Translations under genes and position numbers: made by a program | Shown here: positions 19,416 through 28,873 of the stretch, piece by piece | Layout of the letters: each line of letters starts with the position of its first letter | Position numbering within the stretch: position 1 is the stretch's first letter | Notes under the pieces: model-generated | Database searches by the model: none | Seen by the model: the letters and a program-made list of their open reading frames with translations, nothing else | Told to the model about the DNA's origin: nothing | Source: an uncultured Oxalobacter sp. | GTDB lineage: Bacteria; Pseudomonadota; Gammaproteobacteria; Burkholderiales; Burkholderiaceae_D | Direction of reading: 5' to 3' | Assembly (NCBI GenBank): GCA_934277985.1 | Contig: CAKQWF010000001.1 | Location: forward strand, 62,001-126,000 | DNA length: 64,000 bases

Positions 19416-20798
19416 ATGGATAAACAGAAAACGATCGGATTCGTGTCGCTGGGATGCCCGAAAGCGCTGGTCGATTCGGAAAGGATTCTGACACGGTTGC
19501 GTGCGGAAGGATATGAGACGGCGGAAACCTATGGAGATGCCGGACTGGTCATCGTCAATACCTGCGGTTTCATCACCGCGGCACAGGAAGAGTCGCTGGA
19601 AGCGATTTCCGAAGCGTTGAGCGAAAACGGCAAGGTTATCGTGACAGGTTGTCTTGGCGCAAAAAGAGACCCGCAGGGAAACAGGCTTGTCAAACAGCTG
19701 TTGCCGGATGTACTTGCCGTGACAGGGCCGGATTCGGTAAAAGAAGTCATGGATGCCGTGCATCGTTATCTGCCGCGTCCGCATGAACCTTTCGTCGATC
19801 TTGTGCCGCCACAAGGTATCAAGCTGACGCCTCGGCATTATGCCTATCTGAAAATTTCCGAGGGGTGTGCGCATCACTGTACGTTTTGCATCATTCCCGA
19901 CTTGCGCGGGCCGCTGGTATCGTATCCTGTCGGCAAGGTACTCGATGAGGCTGAAATGCTCTTTGCCTCGGGTGTGAAAGAGTTGCTGGTCATCTCGCAG
20001 GATACTGGTGCGTATGGTCTGGATATCCGGTTCAGGACAGGGTTCTGGAAGGGACGCCCTGTCAAAACGCATATTACGGATCTGGCAAGGCAGCTTGGCA
20101 AGCTGGCGCGAAAATATGATGCATGGGTACGCCTGCACTATATTTATCCCTATCCGCATGTCGATGATTTGCTGGAATTGATGAACGATGGCGGTATCGT
20201 GCCGTATCTGGATGTGCCGTTCCAGCATGCCCATCCCGATGTCCTCAGGCGCATGAAACGGCCGGCCAGCGGGGAAAGACATCTTGAACAGATCGCATCA
20301 TGGCGGAGAATGTGTCCGGATATCACTATCCGCTCCACATTCATCACCGGTTTCCCGGGTGAGACGGAAGCGGAATTCGAATACCTGCTGGATTTTCTCA
20401 GGGAAGCGCAAATCGATCGGCTGGGATGTTTTGCCTATTCACCGGTGGAAGGCGCACAGGCCAACGATTTGCCGGGTGCGCTACCTGATGGAATCAGGGA
20501 AGAAAGACGTACACGCCTGATGCAATTGCAGGAAAGCATATCGCACGAACGCTTGCAGGCGAAAATCGGGAAAACCGTGCGAGTGTTGGTCGATGAAACC
20601 GTCAGGGGTGGCGCGGTCGGCCGGTCGTTTGCCGATGCACCGGAAATCGATGGGGTCGTATATGTCCGCAAGCCGAAGGGAATGCGGCGCAAACTGTTGC
20701 CTGGCGAATTTGTCGATGTACTCGTTCAGGACGCGGATGCCCACGATTTGTGGGGGGAAATGCAGCCTTCTTCAGCCAGACGCAAGGCGGGGCGATAG
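19416..20798 (+). CDS. rimO: ribosomal protein S12 methylthiotransferase RimO
   Basis: A radical-SAM enzyme that methylthiolates an aspartate of ribosomal protein S12. The 460-residue protein carries the N-terminal MTTase cluster cysteines C14, C50 and C79. The radical-SAM motif CxxxCxxC is C151, C155, C158 ([20 protein letters not shown]). A C-terminal TRAM domain runs from about residue 385. ATG 19416 is preferred over a GTG two codons earlier. It sits 61 bp after pgeF and 23 bp before metC. Confidence 0.95.
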   Translation: MDKQKTIGFVSLGCPKALVDSERILTRLRAEGYETAETYGDAGLVIVNTCGFITAAQEESLEAISEALSENGKVIVTGCLGAKRDPQGNRLVKQLLPDVLAVTGPDSVKEVMDAVHRYLPRPHEPFVDLVPPQGIKLTPRHYAYLKISEGCAHHCTFCIIPDLRGPLVSYPVGKVLDEAEMLFASGVKELLVISQDTGAYGLDIRFRTGFWKGRPVKTHITDLARQLGKLARKYDAWVRLHYIYPYPHVDDLLELMNDGGIVPYLDVPFQHAHPDVLRRMKRPASGERHLEQIASWRRMCPDITIRSTFITGFPGETEAEFEYLLDFLREAQIDRLGCFAYSPVEGAQANDLPGALPDGIREERRTRLMQLQESISHERLQAKIGKTVRVLVDETVRGGAVGRSFADAPEIDGVVYVRKPKGMRRKLLPGEFVDVLVQDADAHDLWGEMQPSSARRKAGR

Positions 20799-20821
20799 CA
20801 CAAAAAACAAGTGAGGATGTC

Positions 20822-21994
20822 ATGAGCAAACCCTTTTCAAAAGATACACGAATCAATCACAGCGACTATGTCGCACCGTCAGGATTTCGCGCTTTTCCGG
20901 AGCCGACATACCGTGCTTCGACGGTATTGTTCGACAGTGTGGATGCCTTGCGTTCACGTCAGTGGATCGGACGGGATTCCTATACCTACGGATTGCATGG
21001 CACGCCGACCACTTTCACGCTGGAAGCGCAACTGGCCGAAATCGAGGGCGGGAAACATGCCGTTCTGGAACCGAGCGGTCTGGCGGCGATCACGATCGTC
21101 GATTTCGCCTTTCTCAAAAGTGGTGACGATGTGCTGATACCGGAAAACATCTATAACCCGAACCGGGAGCTGGGTGACTGGCTGGCACGGGATTTCGGGG
21201 TCAGTGTGCGGTATTACGATCCGATGGCGGGTGAGGGTATCGCCGGCATGTTGCGAGAAAACACCCGTCTTGTCTGGACGGAAACACCGGGTTCGGTCAC
21301 GATGGAAGTGCCGGATATTCCGGCGATTTGCCGTGCAGCACACGACAGGGGAGCACTTGTCGTGCTGGATAATACCTGGTCGGCCGGGCTGGCGTTCGAC
21401 GCGTTCGGACATGGTGCCGATATCGTTGTGCAGGCCGTGACAAAATATCAGGGCGGAGCTTCCGATTTGCTGATGGGGGCCGTCATCACGCGTGATGAAG
21501 AATTGTTTCGCCGTATCAGCATGGCGCATATGCGTCTCGGGATGGGGGTCGGTGCCGACGATGCCTATATGGTGTTGCGCAGCCTGTCGTCGATGAAAGT
21601 ACGTTTTGAAAAGAGTGGTGAATCCGCAATGCAGGTTGCACGCTGGCTCAAGGAACGTCCCGAAATCAGCAGGGTATTGCACCCGGCTTTTCCGGATTGT
21701 CCGGGACACGATTGTTTCCTGCGGGATTTCACGGGAGCCAGCGGTCTGTTTTCGGTATTGTTCGATGAACGTTATTCCGAAGCACAGACCGACCGGTTTC
21801 TCGAATCGTTGAAACTGTTCGGTCTGGGATTCAGTTGGGGCGGAACGCACAGCCTGGCCGTTCCGTACCGTATCCGTCCTGACCGGCGCGACTGGACGGA
21901 CAGGCAACATCAGCTGATCCGGTTCTATATCGGGCTGGAAGACCCGCAAGACCTGATCGCCGATCTGGAACAGGCAATGCGGGTGCTTGGCTAG
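20822..21994 (+). CDS. metC: cystathionine beta-lyase (PLP-dependent)
   Basis: Cys/Met metabolism PLP enzyme, 390 residues. The PLP-binding lysine is K208 in VVQAVTKYQGG, with D183 (VVLDNTW) binding the pyridine nitrogen and SYTYGLHGTPTTFTLE near the start. The C-terminal GFSWGGTHSLAVPYR is typical of MetC-type beta-lyases, which cleave cystathionine to homocysteine, pyruvate and ammonia. ATG 20822 has GAGGA 4 bp upstream. It follows rimO closely. Its TAG is shared head-to-tail with the convergent LOG gene through the palindrome CTAG. Confidence 0.9.
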   Translation: MSKPFSKDTRINHSDYVAPSGFRAFPEPTYRASTVLFDSVDALRSRQWIGRDSYTYGLHGTPTTFTLEAQLAEIEGGKHAVLEPSGLAAITIVDFAFLKSGDDVLIPENIYNPNRELGDWLARDFGVSVRYYDPMAGEGIAGMLRENTRLVWTETPGSVTMEVPDIPAICRAAHDRGALVVLDNTWSAGLAFDAFGHGADIVVQAVTKYQGGASDLLMGAVITRDEELFRRISMAHMRLGMGVGADDAYMVLRSLSSMKVRFEKSGESAMQVARWLKERPEISRVLHPAFPDCPGHDCFLRDFTGASGLFSVLFDERYSEAQTDRFLESLKLFGLGFSWGGTHSLAVPYRIRPDRRDWTDRQHQLIRFYIGLEDPQDLIADLEQAMRVLG

Positions 21995-22581
21995 ATCAGG
22001 AACCGGCCCGGTGCGCGGGCCGGTTTTTCTTTCGGGGTCGCAGCGATTCGGAGACGGTTCAGCAATTCTTTCGGATCGGATTCGATCACCAGCGATTCGG
22101 AGTATTTTTCCTGCGCGAAACCTTCGCTGGCGAAATGGTTGACCAGATCGATGAGGCAGTCGTAGTAATTGTTGACGTTGAAAATGCCGATCGGTTTGTC
22201 ATGCAATCCCAACTGGAACCATGCGGATGTCTCGAACAACTCTTCCATCGTACCGATACCGCCGGGAGCGGCGATGAAACCGTTTGCCAGATCCGCCATC
22301 AGGGCTTTGCGCTCGTGCATGTCCTTGACGATGTAAAGTCGCGTCAGCTCTTCGTGAGCCAGTTCCTTGTCCATCAGATCTTTCGGAATGACACCGGTGA
22401 CTTCGCCACCGAGATGGATCATTTCATCGGCAAGAATGCCCATCAGCCCCACTTTGCCGCCGCCATAGACCAGCGCGATGTTTTCGTTGATCATTTCACG
22501 GGCCAGCTGGCGCATTGCGTCTGCATACAATTCGGAGGCGCCCATCGATGAGCCGCAGTAAATACAGATTGATTTCAGCAT
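21991..22581 (-). CDS. LOG family (TIGR00730) Rossmann-fold protein
   Basis: A 196-residue protein with the LOG signature PGGIGTMEELFE and the N-terminal ICIYCGSSMG and VYGGGKVGLMG. Family members hydrolyse cytokinin riboside monophosphates or other nucleoside monophosphates to base and ribose phosphate; the bacterial role is usually unknown. ATG 22581 gives MLKSICIYCGSS; the frame is open to 22629 without homology. The last 4 bp overlap the metC stop on the other strand. Confidence 0.9.
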   Translation of the reverse strand: MLKSICIYCGSSMGASELYADAMRQLAREMINENIALVYGGGKVGLMGILADEMIHLGGEVTGVIPKDLMDKELAHEELTRLYIVKDMHERKALMADLANGFIAAPGGIGTMEELFETSAWFQLGLHDKPIGIFNVNNYYDCLIDLVNHFASEGFAQEKYSESLVIESDPKELLNRLRIAATPKEKPARAPGRFLI

Positions 22582-22870
22582 GGATGTTTTTCGATATCCG
22601 GTTGGAAGGTATGTTCCGGCAGGCAACATAAAGGCCGAAACGGAAAGCGGTTACTATAAACCATTTTGGATGGAGCAATAAGCGGCATGACAGAAAAAAT
22701 GTCCGTGTATTGGCAGGGAATATGATAGGGCGCGGAACGCAGCAGGCAATAGGGTGGTTTGCCGGTATGTGGTTGGTGTCGTGATGGCAGGGTAATGATC
22801 TGGCATGAATCATGCATGGCGTTTTCGACGGGAAATCTTCACAGTTTTCATCTATCATTGGAGGCGTTTC

Positions 22871-24619
22871 ATGCGAAAACGATTGAAAATTTTTATGGTG
22901 TCGGTTATGGCGTTATCCTGTTTGTTGGCGGCCAATACGGTATCCGCCGAAAAATCTCCGGGGAAATATTGCGATACCCCGTCGCGGTGCATCAATCCCG
23001 TTACCCGGTATGGTGCGGTGACATCTCCCAATTATCTGGCGTCGGTTGCCGGTCTGGATGTCCTGAAAAAAGGCGGCAATGCCGTCGATGCGGCGATTGC
23101 CGTGGCATCCACGATGAATGTGGTCTATCCGCAGATGACCACGCTGGGCGGGGACAATTTCTGGCTGATCTACAATGCGAAGACGAAAGAAGTCAGGGCA
23201 CTCAATGCCAGCGGCAGGGCGGGTGAGAAAGCCAGCATCGGGTTTTACAGGCAAAAAGGCTACAACAAGATTCCGTCAAGAGGGTATCTGGCTGCCAATA
23301 CGGTACCAGGTACGGTATCCGGATGGGATGCCGCTTACCGGTATGCACATGAAACCATGAGCAATCCCGGCTTGCCATGGAAATCGCTTTTCGACAGCGC
23401 CATTCTCTATGCGCGTGACGGTTTTCCCGTCACACCGTCGCTGGCACGATGGGAAGCCATCAATGTCGATCCGGCCGATTCCGAATTCAGGAATCTACAG
23501 CGTTTCGACGGTTTCAGACAGACTTATCTGAAACCTGACGGTTCTCCCTACAAGGTCGGCGAAGTCATGAAGTTGCCTGAATTGGCCGGGACTTACGAAC
23601 TGATCGCACAGAAGGGTGCCGATGTTTTTTATCGTGGCGAGATCGCAGAAAAGATCGTGGCGGATCTGGAGAAAAACGGCGGGGTGCTGACGCTGAAAGA
23701 TTTCGCCAGCCATACGGCGGACTGGGTTGATCCGCTGAAGGTTCAATACCGTGGCTATACAGCCTACAATCTGCCGCCCAATACACAGGGTATGGCATCG
23801 CTGGAAATTCTCAATATCCTGAACAATATCGATGTCGCCAAACTTGGTGAAGGAACGGCGGACTATTATCATGTCATGGTCGAAGCCACCAAGCAGGCTT
23901 TCGCCGATCGTGACAAATATCTGACCGATCCGAAGTTTTCTCCGATTCCGCTGGATTATCTGTTGTCTGTCCAGCACGGCAAGGATCAGGCTGCGCGTAT
24001 CGATATGAACAGGGCGGCTGCCACCGTCAAACCGCTTGATCCCAAAGGCGATACCGTCTGGATCGGTGTCGTGGACAAGGATGGCAATGCCGTTTCACTC
24101 ATCCAGAGCATTTACCATGATTTCGGTTCCGGTATCGTTGCCGGGGGAACCGGCGTGTTGTTGCAGAACCGCGGCAGTTTCTTCTCGCTTGATCCGGCAC
24201 ACGTCAATCATCTGGAACCCGGCAAACGGACTTTCCATACACTGAATGCCGCGATGTTGCTTAAGGACGACAAGCCCTTCCTGGTCTATGGCACCATGGG
24301 GGGTGAAGGGCAGCCGCAAACTCAGGCGGCGATTGCGACCCGTATCGTCGATTTCGGTATGTTCCCGCAAGATGCCGTAGCGGCACCCCGCTGGCTGCAT
24401 GGCCGGACATGGGGGGCAGCATCCAATGATCTGAAGATGGAAGGTCGTATTCCGCAAGAGGTGCTGGACGATATGAAACGGCGAGGTCATCCGGTCGCAC
24501 GTGTCGATGATTATACCGATGCCATGGGGCATGCCGGAGCGATCATGATCGATCCGGAAACCGGCTTGCGTTACAGTGCGACCGATCCGCGCGGCGACGG
24601 ACTGGCAGTCGGTTACTGA
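22871..24619 (+). CDS. exported gamma-glutamyltransferase-family Ntn hydrolase
   Basis: A 582-residue proenzyme with a signal peptide (MRKRLKIFMVSVMALSCLLAANTVSA, cut near residue 26). Family motifs include GGNAVDAAIAVASTMNVVYPQMTTLGGDNFWL, FGSGIVAGGTGVLLQNRG and GTMGGEGQPQTQ. The autoprocessing nucleophile is T395 in GDTVWIGVVDKDGNAVS, so mature chains would be about 27-394 and 395-582. Classical gamma-glutamyltransferases read TTH at this point; here it is TVW, so the substrate may not be glutathione. GGAGG lies 6 bp before the chosen ATG. Periplasmic location is predicted. Confidence 0.88.
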   Translation: MRKRLKIFMVSVMALSCLLAANTVSAEKSPGKYCDTPSRCINPVTRYGAVTSPNYLASVAGLDVLKKGGNAVDAAIAVASTMNVVYPQMTTLGGDNFWLIYNAKTKEVRALNASGRAGEKASIGFYRQKGYNKIPSRGYLAANTVPGTVSGWDAAYRYAHETMSNPGLPWKSLFDSAILYARDGFPVTPSLARWEAINVDPADSEFRNLQRFDGFRQTYLKPDGSPYKVGEVMKLPELAGTYELIAQKGADVFYRGEIAEKIVADLEKNGGVLTLKDFASHTADWVDPLKVQYRGYTAYNLPPNTQGMASLEILNILNNIDVAKLGEGTADYYHVMVEATKQAFADRDKYLTDPKFSPIPLDYLLSVQHGKDQAARIDMNRAAATVKPLDPKGDTVWIGVVDKDGNAVSLIQSIYHDFGSGIVAGGTGVLLQNRGSFFSLDPAHVNHLEPGKRTFHTLNAAMLLKDDKPFLVYGTMGGEGQPQTQAAIATRIVDFGMFPQDAVAAPRWLHGRTWGAASNDLKMEGRIPQEVLDDMKRRGHPVARVDDYTDAMGHAGAIMIDPETGLRYSATDPRGDGLAVGY

Positions 24620-24736
24620 GCGGAAAAGGAAGCCGTGATTGCTGTCATCCACGGATGATGGCATGACGTCGCCGCAGGTTCGGGCATTTTACGGGAGTTG
24701 CCGTATGCGGGATATGTCGCGGTAAGACGTCAAAAG

Positions 24737-24769
24737 AAAAGCCATCCTGTATAGCAGGATGGCTTTTTT
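24737..24769. terminator. bidirectional Rho-independent terminator
   Basis: AAAAGCCATCCTG / CAGGATGGCTTTTTT with loop TATAG. The A-run before and T-run after let it serve both the gamma-glutamyltransferase-family gene (+) and serS (-). Confidence 0.9.
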
Positions 24770-24808
24770 GTGAGGATGCCAGCCAATATGGCAATCGTAA
24801 GCCTTCGG

Positions 24809-26296
<1,488 letters not shown>

Positions 26297-26302
26297 TCAA
26301 AA

Positions 26303-26346
26303 CAAGATAATGCTTTTTCCCGCATTTACTTGCGTGCATTATCTTG
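26303..26346. repeat. perfect 11-bp inverted repeat, candidate operator of gdhA
   Basis: CAAGATAATGC at 26303-26313 and its exact reverse complement GCATTATCTTG at 26336-26346, with a 22-bp spacer. The predicted -35 lies in the spacer and the -10 starts 1 bp after the right arm. No T-run follows, so it is not an intrinsic terminator. Regulator binding is inferred. Confidence 0.55.
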
Positions 26347-26353
26347 CAATAAT
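26325..26353 (+). promoter_or_regulatory. candidate sigma70 promoter of gdhA
   Basis: TTTACT (26325-26330), 17-bp spacer, AATAAT (26348-26353). The -10 matches consensus at five of six positions, the -35 at four. It would give a leader of about 140 nt before the gdhA ATG. Confidence 0.35.
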
Positions 26354-26499
26354 TAACGTCCCGTAAAAGGCAAAATAAACAGCCCATAATGGGAAAAGCG
26401 TCGGCAAACAGAGTGGTACGCCTGTGATGCCATGAGAATGGCAGGGTGGTGTTTTGCCGCAGCATTCTTTGATTGTTAATTTTTTGATTGGATGTTTCA

Positions 26500-27840
26500 A
26501 TGAAACAGAGTCTTGAAGAGTTTTTGGAAGGCGTCAGACAGCGCGATCCCAACCAGCCTGAATTCCATCAGGCAGTCACGGAAGTCATGGAAAGCCTGTG
26601 GCCCTTCATTGAAAAAAATCCGAAGTATGCAGACCAGAATCTGCTGCGTCGTCTGGTAGAACCGGAACGTATCATCCAGTTCCGTGTTTCCTGGGTCGAT
26701 GACAAGGGAGAAGTACAGGTCAATCGTGGTTACCGTATCCAGCACAGTTCCGCGATCGGTCCGTACAAGGGCGGTTTGCGCTTCCATCCTTCCGTCAACC
26801 TGTCCATCCTGAAATTCCTGGCGTTCGAACAGACGTTCAAGAATGCGCTGACGACACTGCCGATGGGTGCCGGCAAGGGCGGTTCCGATTTCGATCCGAA
26901 GGGCAAGAGCGACAACGAAATTATGCGTTTCTGCCAGGCTTTCGTATCCGAACTGTATCGTCACGTCGGAGCCGATACGGACGTTCCGGCCGGCGATATC
27001 GGCGTCGGTGGACGTGAAGTCGGTTTCATGGCAGGTATGTACAAGAAACTGGCAAACCGTACAGACTGTGTATTCACCGGTAAAGGCCTCTCTTTCGGCG
27101 GTTCCCTGATCCGTCCGGAAGCAACCGGATACGGTACAGTCTATTTCGTGGAAGAAATGCTCAAACGTGCCGGCAAGGATATCAAGGGTATGCGTGTTTC
27201 CGTTTCGGGATCTGGCAATGTCGCACAGTATGCGGTTGAAAAAGCCATGCAGCTGGGCGCCAAGGTCGTCACGGTTTCCGACTCGGGTGGTACGGTTGTC
27301 GATGAAGCAGGCTTTACGCCGGAAAAACTGGCCAAATTGATGGAAATCAAGAATGTCCAGTATGGACGTTGCAGCGAATATGCAGAACAGATCGGTGCAC
27401 AGTTCTTCCCGAAAGCAAGACCGTGGTACGTTCCTGTCGATATCGCTTTGCCATGCGCAACGCAGAACGAACTGGACGAAAACGATGCCAAGGCATTGAT
27501 CAAGAATGGTGTGATCTGCGTCGCAGAAGGTGCCAACATGCCTTCCACCATCGAAGCAGCCAAGCTGTTCGAAGAAGCACGCATTCTGTACGCTCCCGGC
27601 AAGGCAAGCAATGCAGGCGGTGTCGCGACGTCGGGTCTGGAAATGTCGCAAAACGCCATTCGCCTGTCCTGGACGCGCGAAGAAGTGGATCGGCATTTGA
27701 ACGAAATCATGAAAAACATTCACAATGCATGTGTCAAATACGGTACTCGTCCTGACGGAACGGTCAGTTATATCAGCGGCGCCAACATCGCCGGTTTTGT
27801 CAAAGTTGCGGATGCAATGCTGGCACAGGGTGTTATTTAA
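26500..27840 (+). CDS. gdhA: NADP-specific glutamate dehydrogenase
   Basis: Interconverts 2-oxoglutarate plus ammonia and glutamate, the low-affinity route of nitrogen assimilation. The 446-residue length fits the hexameric NADP-type family. Motifs are GGLRFHPSVNLSILKFLAFEQ, TLPMGAGKGGSDFDPKGKS (catalytic Lys), DVPAGDIGVGGREVGFM, TGKGLSFGGS, EATGYG and the Rossmann turn VSGSGNVAQYAVEKA. ATG 26500 is preferred over a TTG four codons earlier. Single-gene unit closed by a strong terminator; upstream repeats suggest specific control. Confidence 0.95.
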   Translation: MKQSLEEFLEGVRQRDPNQPEFHQAVTEVMESLWPFIEKNPKYADQNLLRRLVEPERIIQFRVSWVDDKGEVQVNRGYRIQHSSAIGPYKGGLRFHPSVNLSILKFLAFEQTFKNALTTLPMGAGKGGSDFDPKGKSDNEIMRFCQAFVSELYRHVGADTDVPAGDIGVGGREVGFMAGMYKKLANRTDCVFTGKGLSFGGSLIRPEATGYGTVYFVEEMLKRAGKDIKGMRVSVSGSGNVAQYAVEKAMQLGAKVVTVSDSGGTVVDEAGFTPEKLAKLMEIKNVQYGRCSEYAEQIGAQFFPKARPWYVPVDIALPCATQNELDENDAKALIKNGVICVAEGANMPSTIEAAKLFEEARILYAPGKASNAGGVATSGLEMSQNAIRLSWTREEVDRHLNEIMKNIHNACVKYGTRPDGTVSYISGANIAGFVKVADAMLAQGVI

Positions 27841-27861
27841 ACCAGATGCACCTGAAGAAGG

Positions 27862-27894
27862 GGACCCGGGAAAAGGATTCCGGGTCCTTTTTTT
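27862..27894 (+). terminator. Rho-independent terminator of gdhA
   Basis: GGACCCGG / CCGGGTCC stem, 10-nt loop, followed by eight T, 21 bp after the gdhA stop. Confidence 0.92.
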
Positions 27895-28393
27895 TGCCTG
27901 AATGCGGCATATGGTGTGGTACCGGATGGACGATCCGTCAGCATCGCATTGACGACCGCAGAGGTTATGCCAATCATACCGGCATGTCAGGCCTTGATTG
28001 CCCGGAAAGACAACGTCAGTTCACAAGCATGGCACGACCTTTTCGGACATGGCGTCATTTATGTCGGTAAAAAGAACAATAAGGCGTATGGCGCCGGTTT
28101 TTTTTATCAATATACTTTTTCGATATGAAGCAGCCTTGCTGCTTTTCCCTTTTTTATTTCTCTCTTTCCCGGCCGTAAAGCACGGATTTTTCTGGTTGCC
28201 GTGACCGTTTACGGTGTTTTCCGGATGTTTCTTCGCTACAACCAATGACCGTTTGAATATTGCGATCGAGTAACTTTTCAGATTGGAATTAGACGTAATA
28301 TGCAAAATAATTAGAAAAATTTTAGCGTATTTGGTTTATTATTGAGTCCGGTTACGGAATCAGACGGTGGATATACCGAATCAAGGAGAGTCA
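27895..28393. other. AT-rich intergenic region upstream of the autotransporter
   Basis: About 500 bp. Several open frames of 60-94 codons exist on both strands, but none has a good ribosome binding site or recognisable motif. The last 150 bp are distinctly AT-rich and contain the predicted autotransporter promoter. Confidence 0.5.
28283..28311 (+). promoter_or_regulatory. candidate sigma70 promoter of the autotransporter
   Basis: TTGGAA (28283-28288), 17-bp spacer, AATAAT (28306-28311), in AT-rich DNA 83 bp before the ATG at 28394. The -10 matches five of six consensus bases. Confidence 0.35.
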
Positions 28394-28873
28394 ATGAACA
28401 AGGTATTCAAAGTGGTTTGGAACGAGGTGCGTGCATCATACATGGTGTGCGATGAGAACAGCATGACGCGAGGAAAACCCAAGAGCGTCAAGACAGCAGT
28501 TCTTGCAGCTTCTGTCGCTGCCATGATGGGTTTCGGCAGTATCGCGGCAGCAGCCGATCCGGTAATTGTCGAGGGGCAGACATATGAAAATGTTTCGGTG
28601 ACGGAATCGTCCAATCATCCGTTGAAGGCACAGGTTTCCGCCACGGCTGACGATGCGTCATCCTTGACGGTCAAGGATTCCACATTCCGCAATAATAGTA
28701 TGACATTGGAAGATACCAGCGGCGTCCGGCTGCCGTGGGCGTCGCTGCAACGGGAGTGGATGTATCGGTCAGCGGTTCGACGTTCGACAAGAATACCGTA
28801 TCGGTCGCACAGGATGGCAAGGATACTAATGGTATTTATGGTGCGGCGATCGGTGTTGGCGATGGTAATCTGA
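28394..28873 (+). CDS. autotransporter N-terminal fragment with ESPR signal peptide (frame broken)
   Basis: Starts MNKVFKVVWNEVRASYMVCDE, the extended signal peptide region (ESPR) found on large type V secreted proteins. A hydrophobic core and cleavage site follow (AVLAASVAAMMGFGSIAAAA-DPV). AAGGAG lies 5 bp before the ATG. About 50 residues of passenger-like sequence follow (SSLTVKDSTFRNNSMTLEDTSG). After about base 28724 this frame becomes arginine-rich nonsense ending at 28873, while the passenger continues in another frame. This is the true start of the 28735-33762 gene, separated by a shift equal to one missing base. Confidence 0.85.
   Translation: MNKVFKVVWNEVRASYMVCDENSMTRGKPKSVKTAVLAASVAAMMGFGSIAAAADPVIVEGQTYENVSVTESSNHPLKAQVSATADDASSLTVKDSTFRNNSMTLEDTSGVRLPWASLQREWMYRSAVRRSTRIPYRSHRMARILMVFMVRRSVLAMVI

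Noticed and set aside
28021..28305. 94-codon minus-strand open frame upstream of the autotransporter
   Set aside because: No ribosome binding site, no recognisable motif, and the sequence lies in AT-rich promoter DNA.
28711..28740. programmed -1 frameshift as explanation of the autotransporter frame break
   Set aside because: No slippery heptamer of X-XXY-YYZ type and no homopolymer tract lie in the overlap window, so a mutation or sequence error is more likely than programmed slippage or slipped-strand phase variation.
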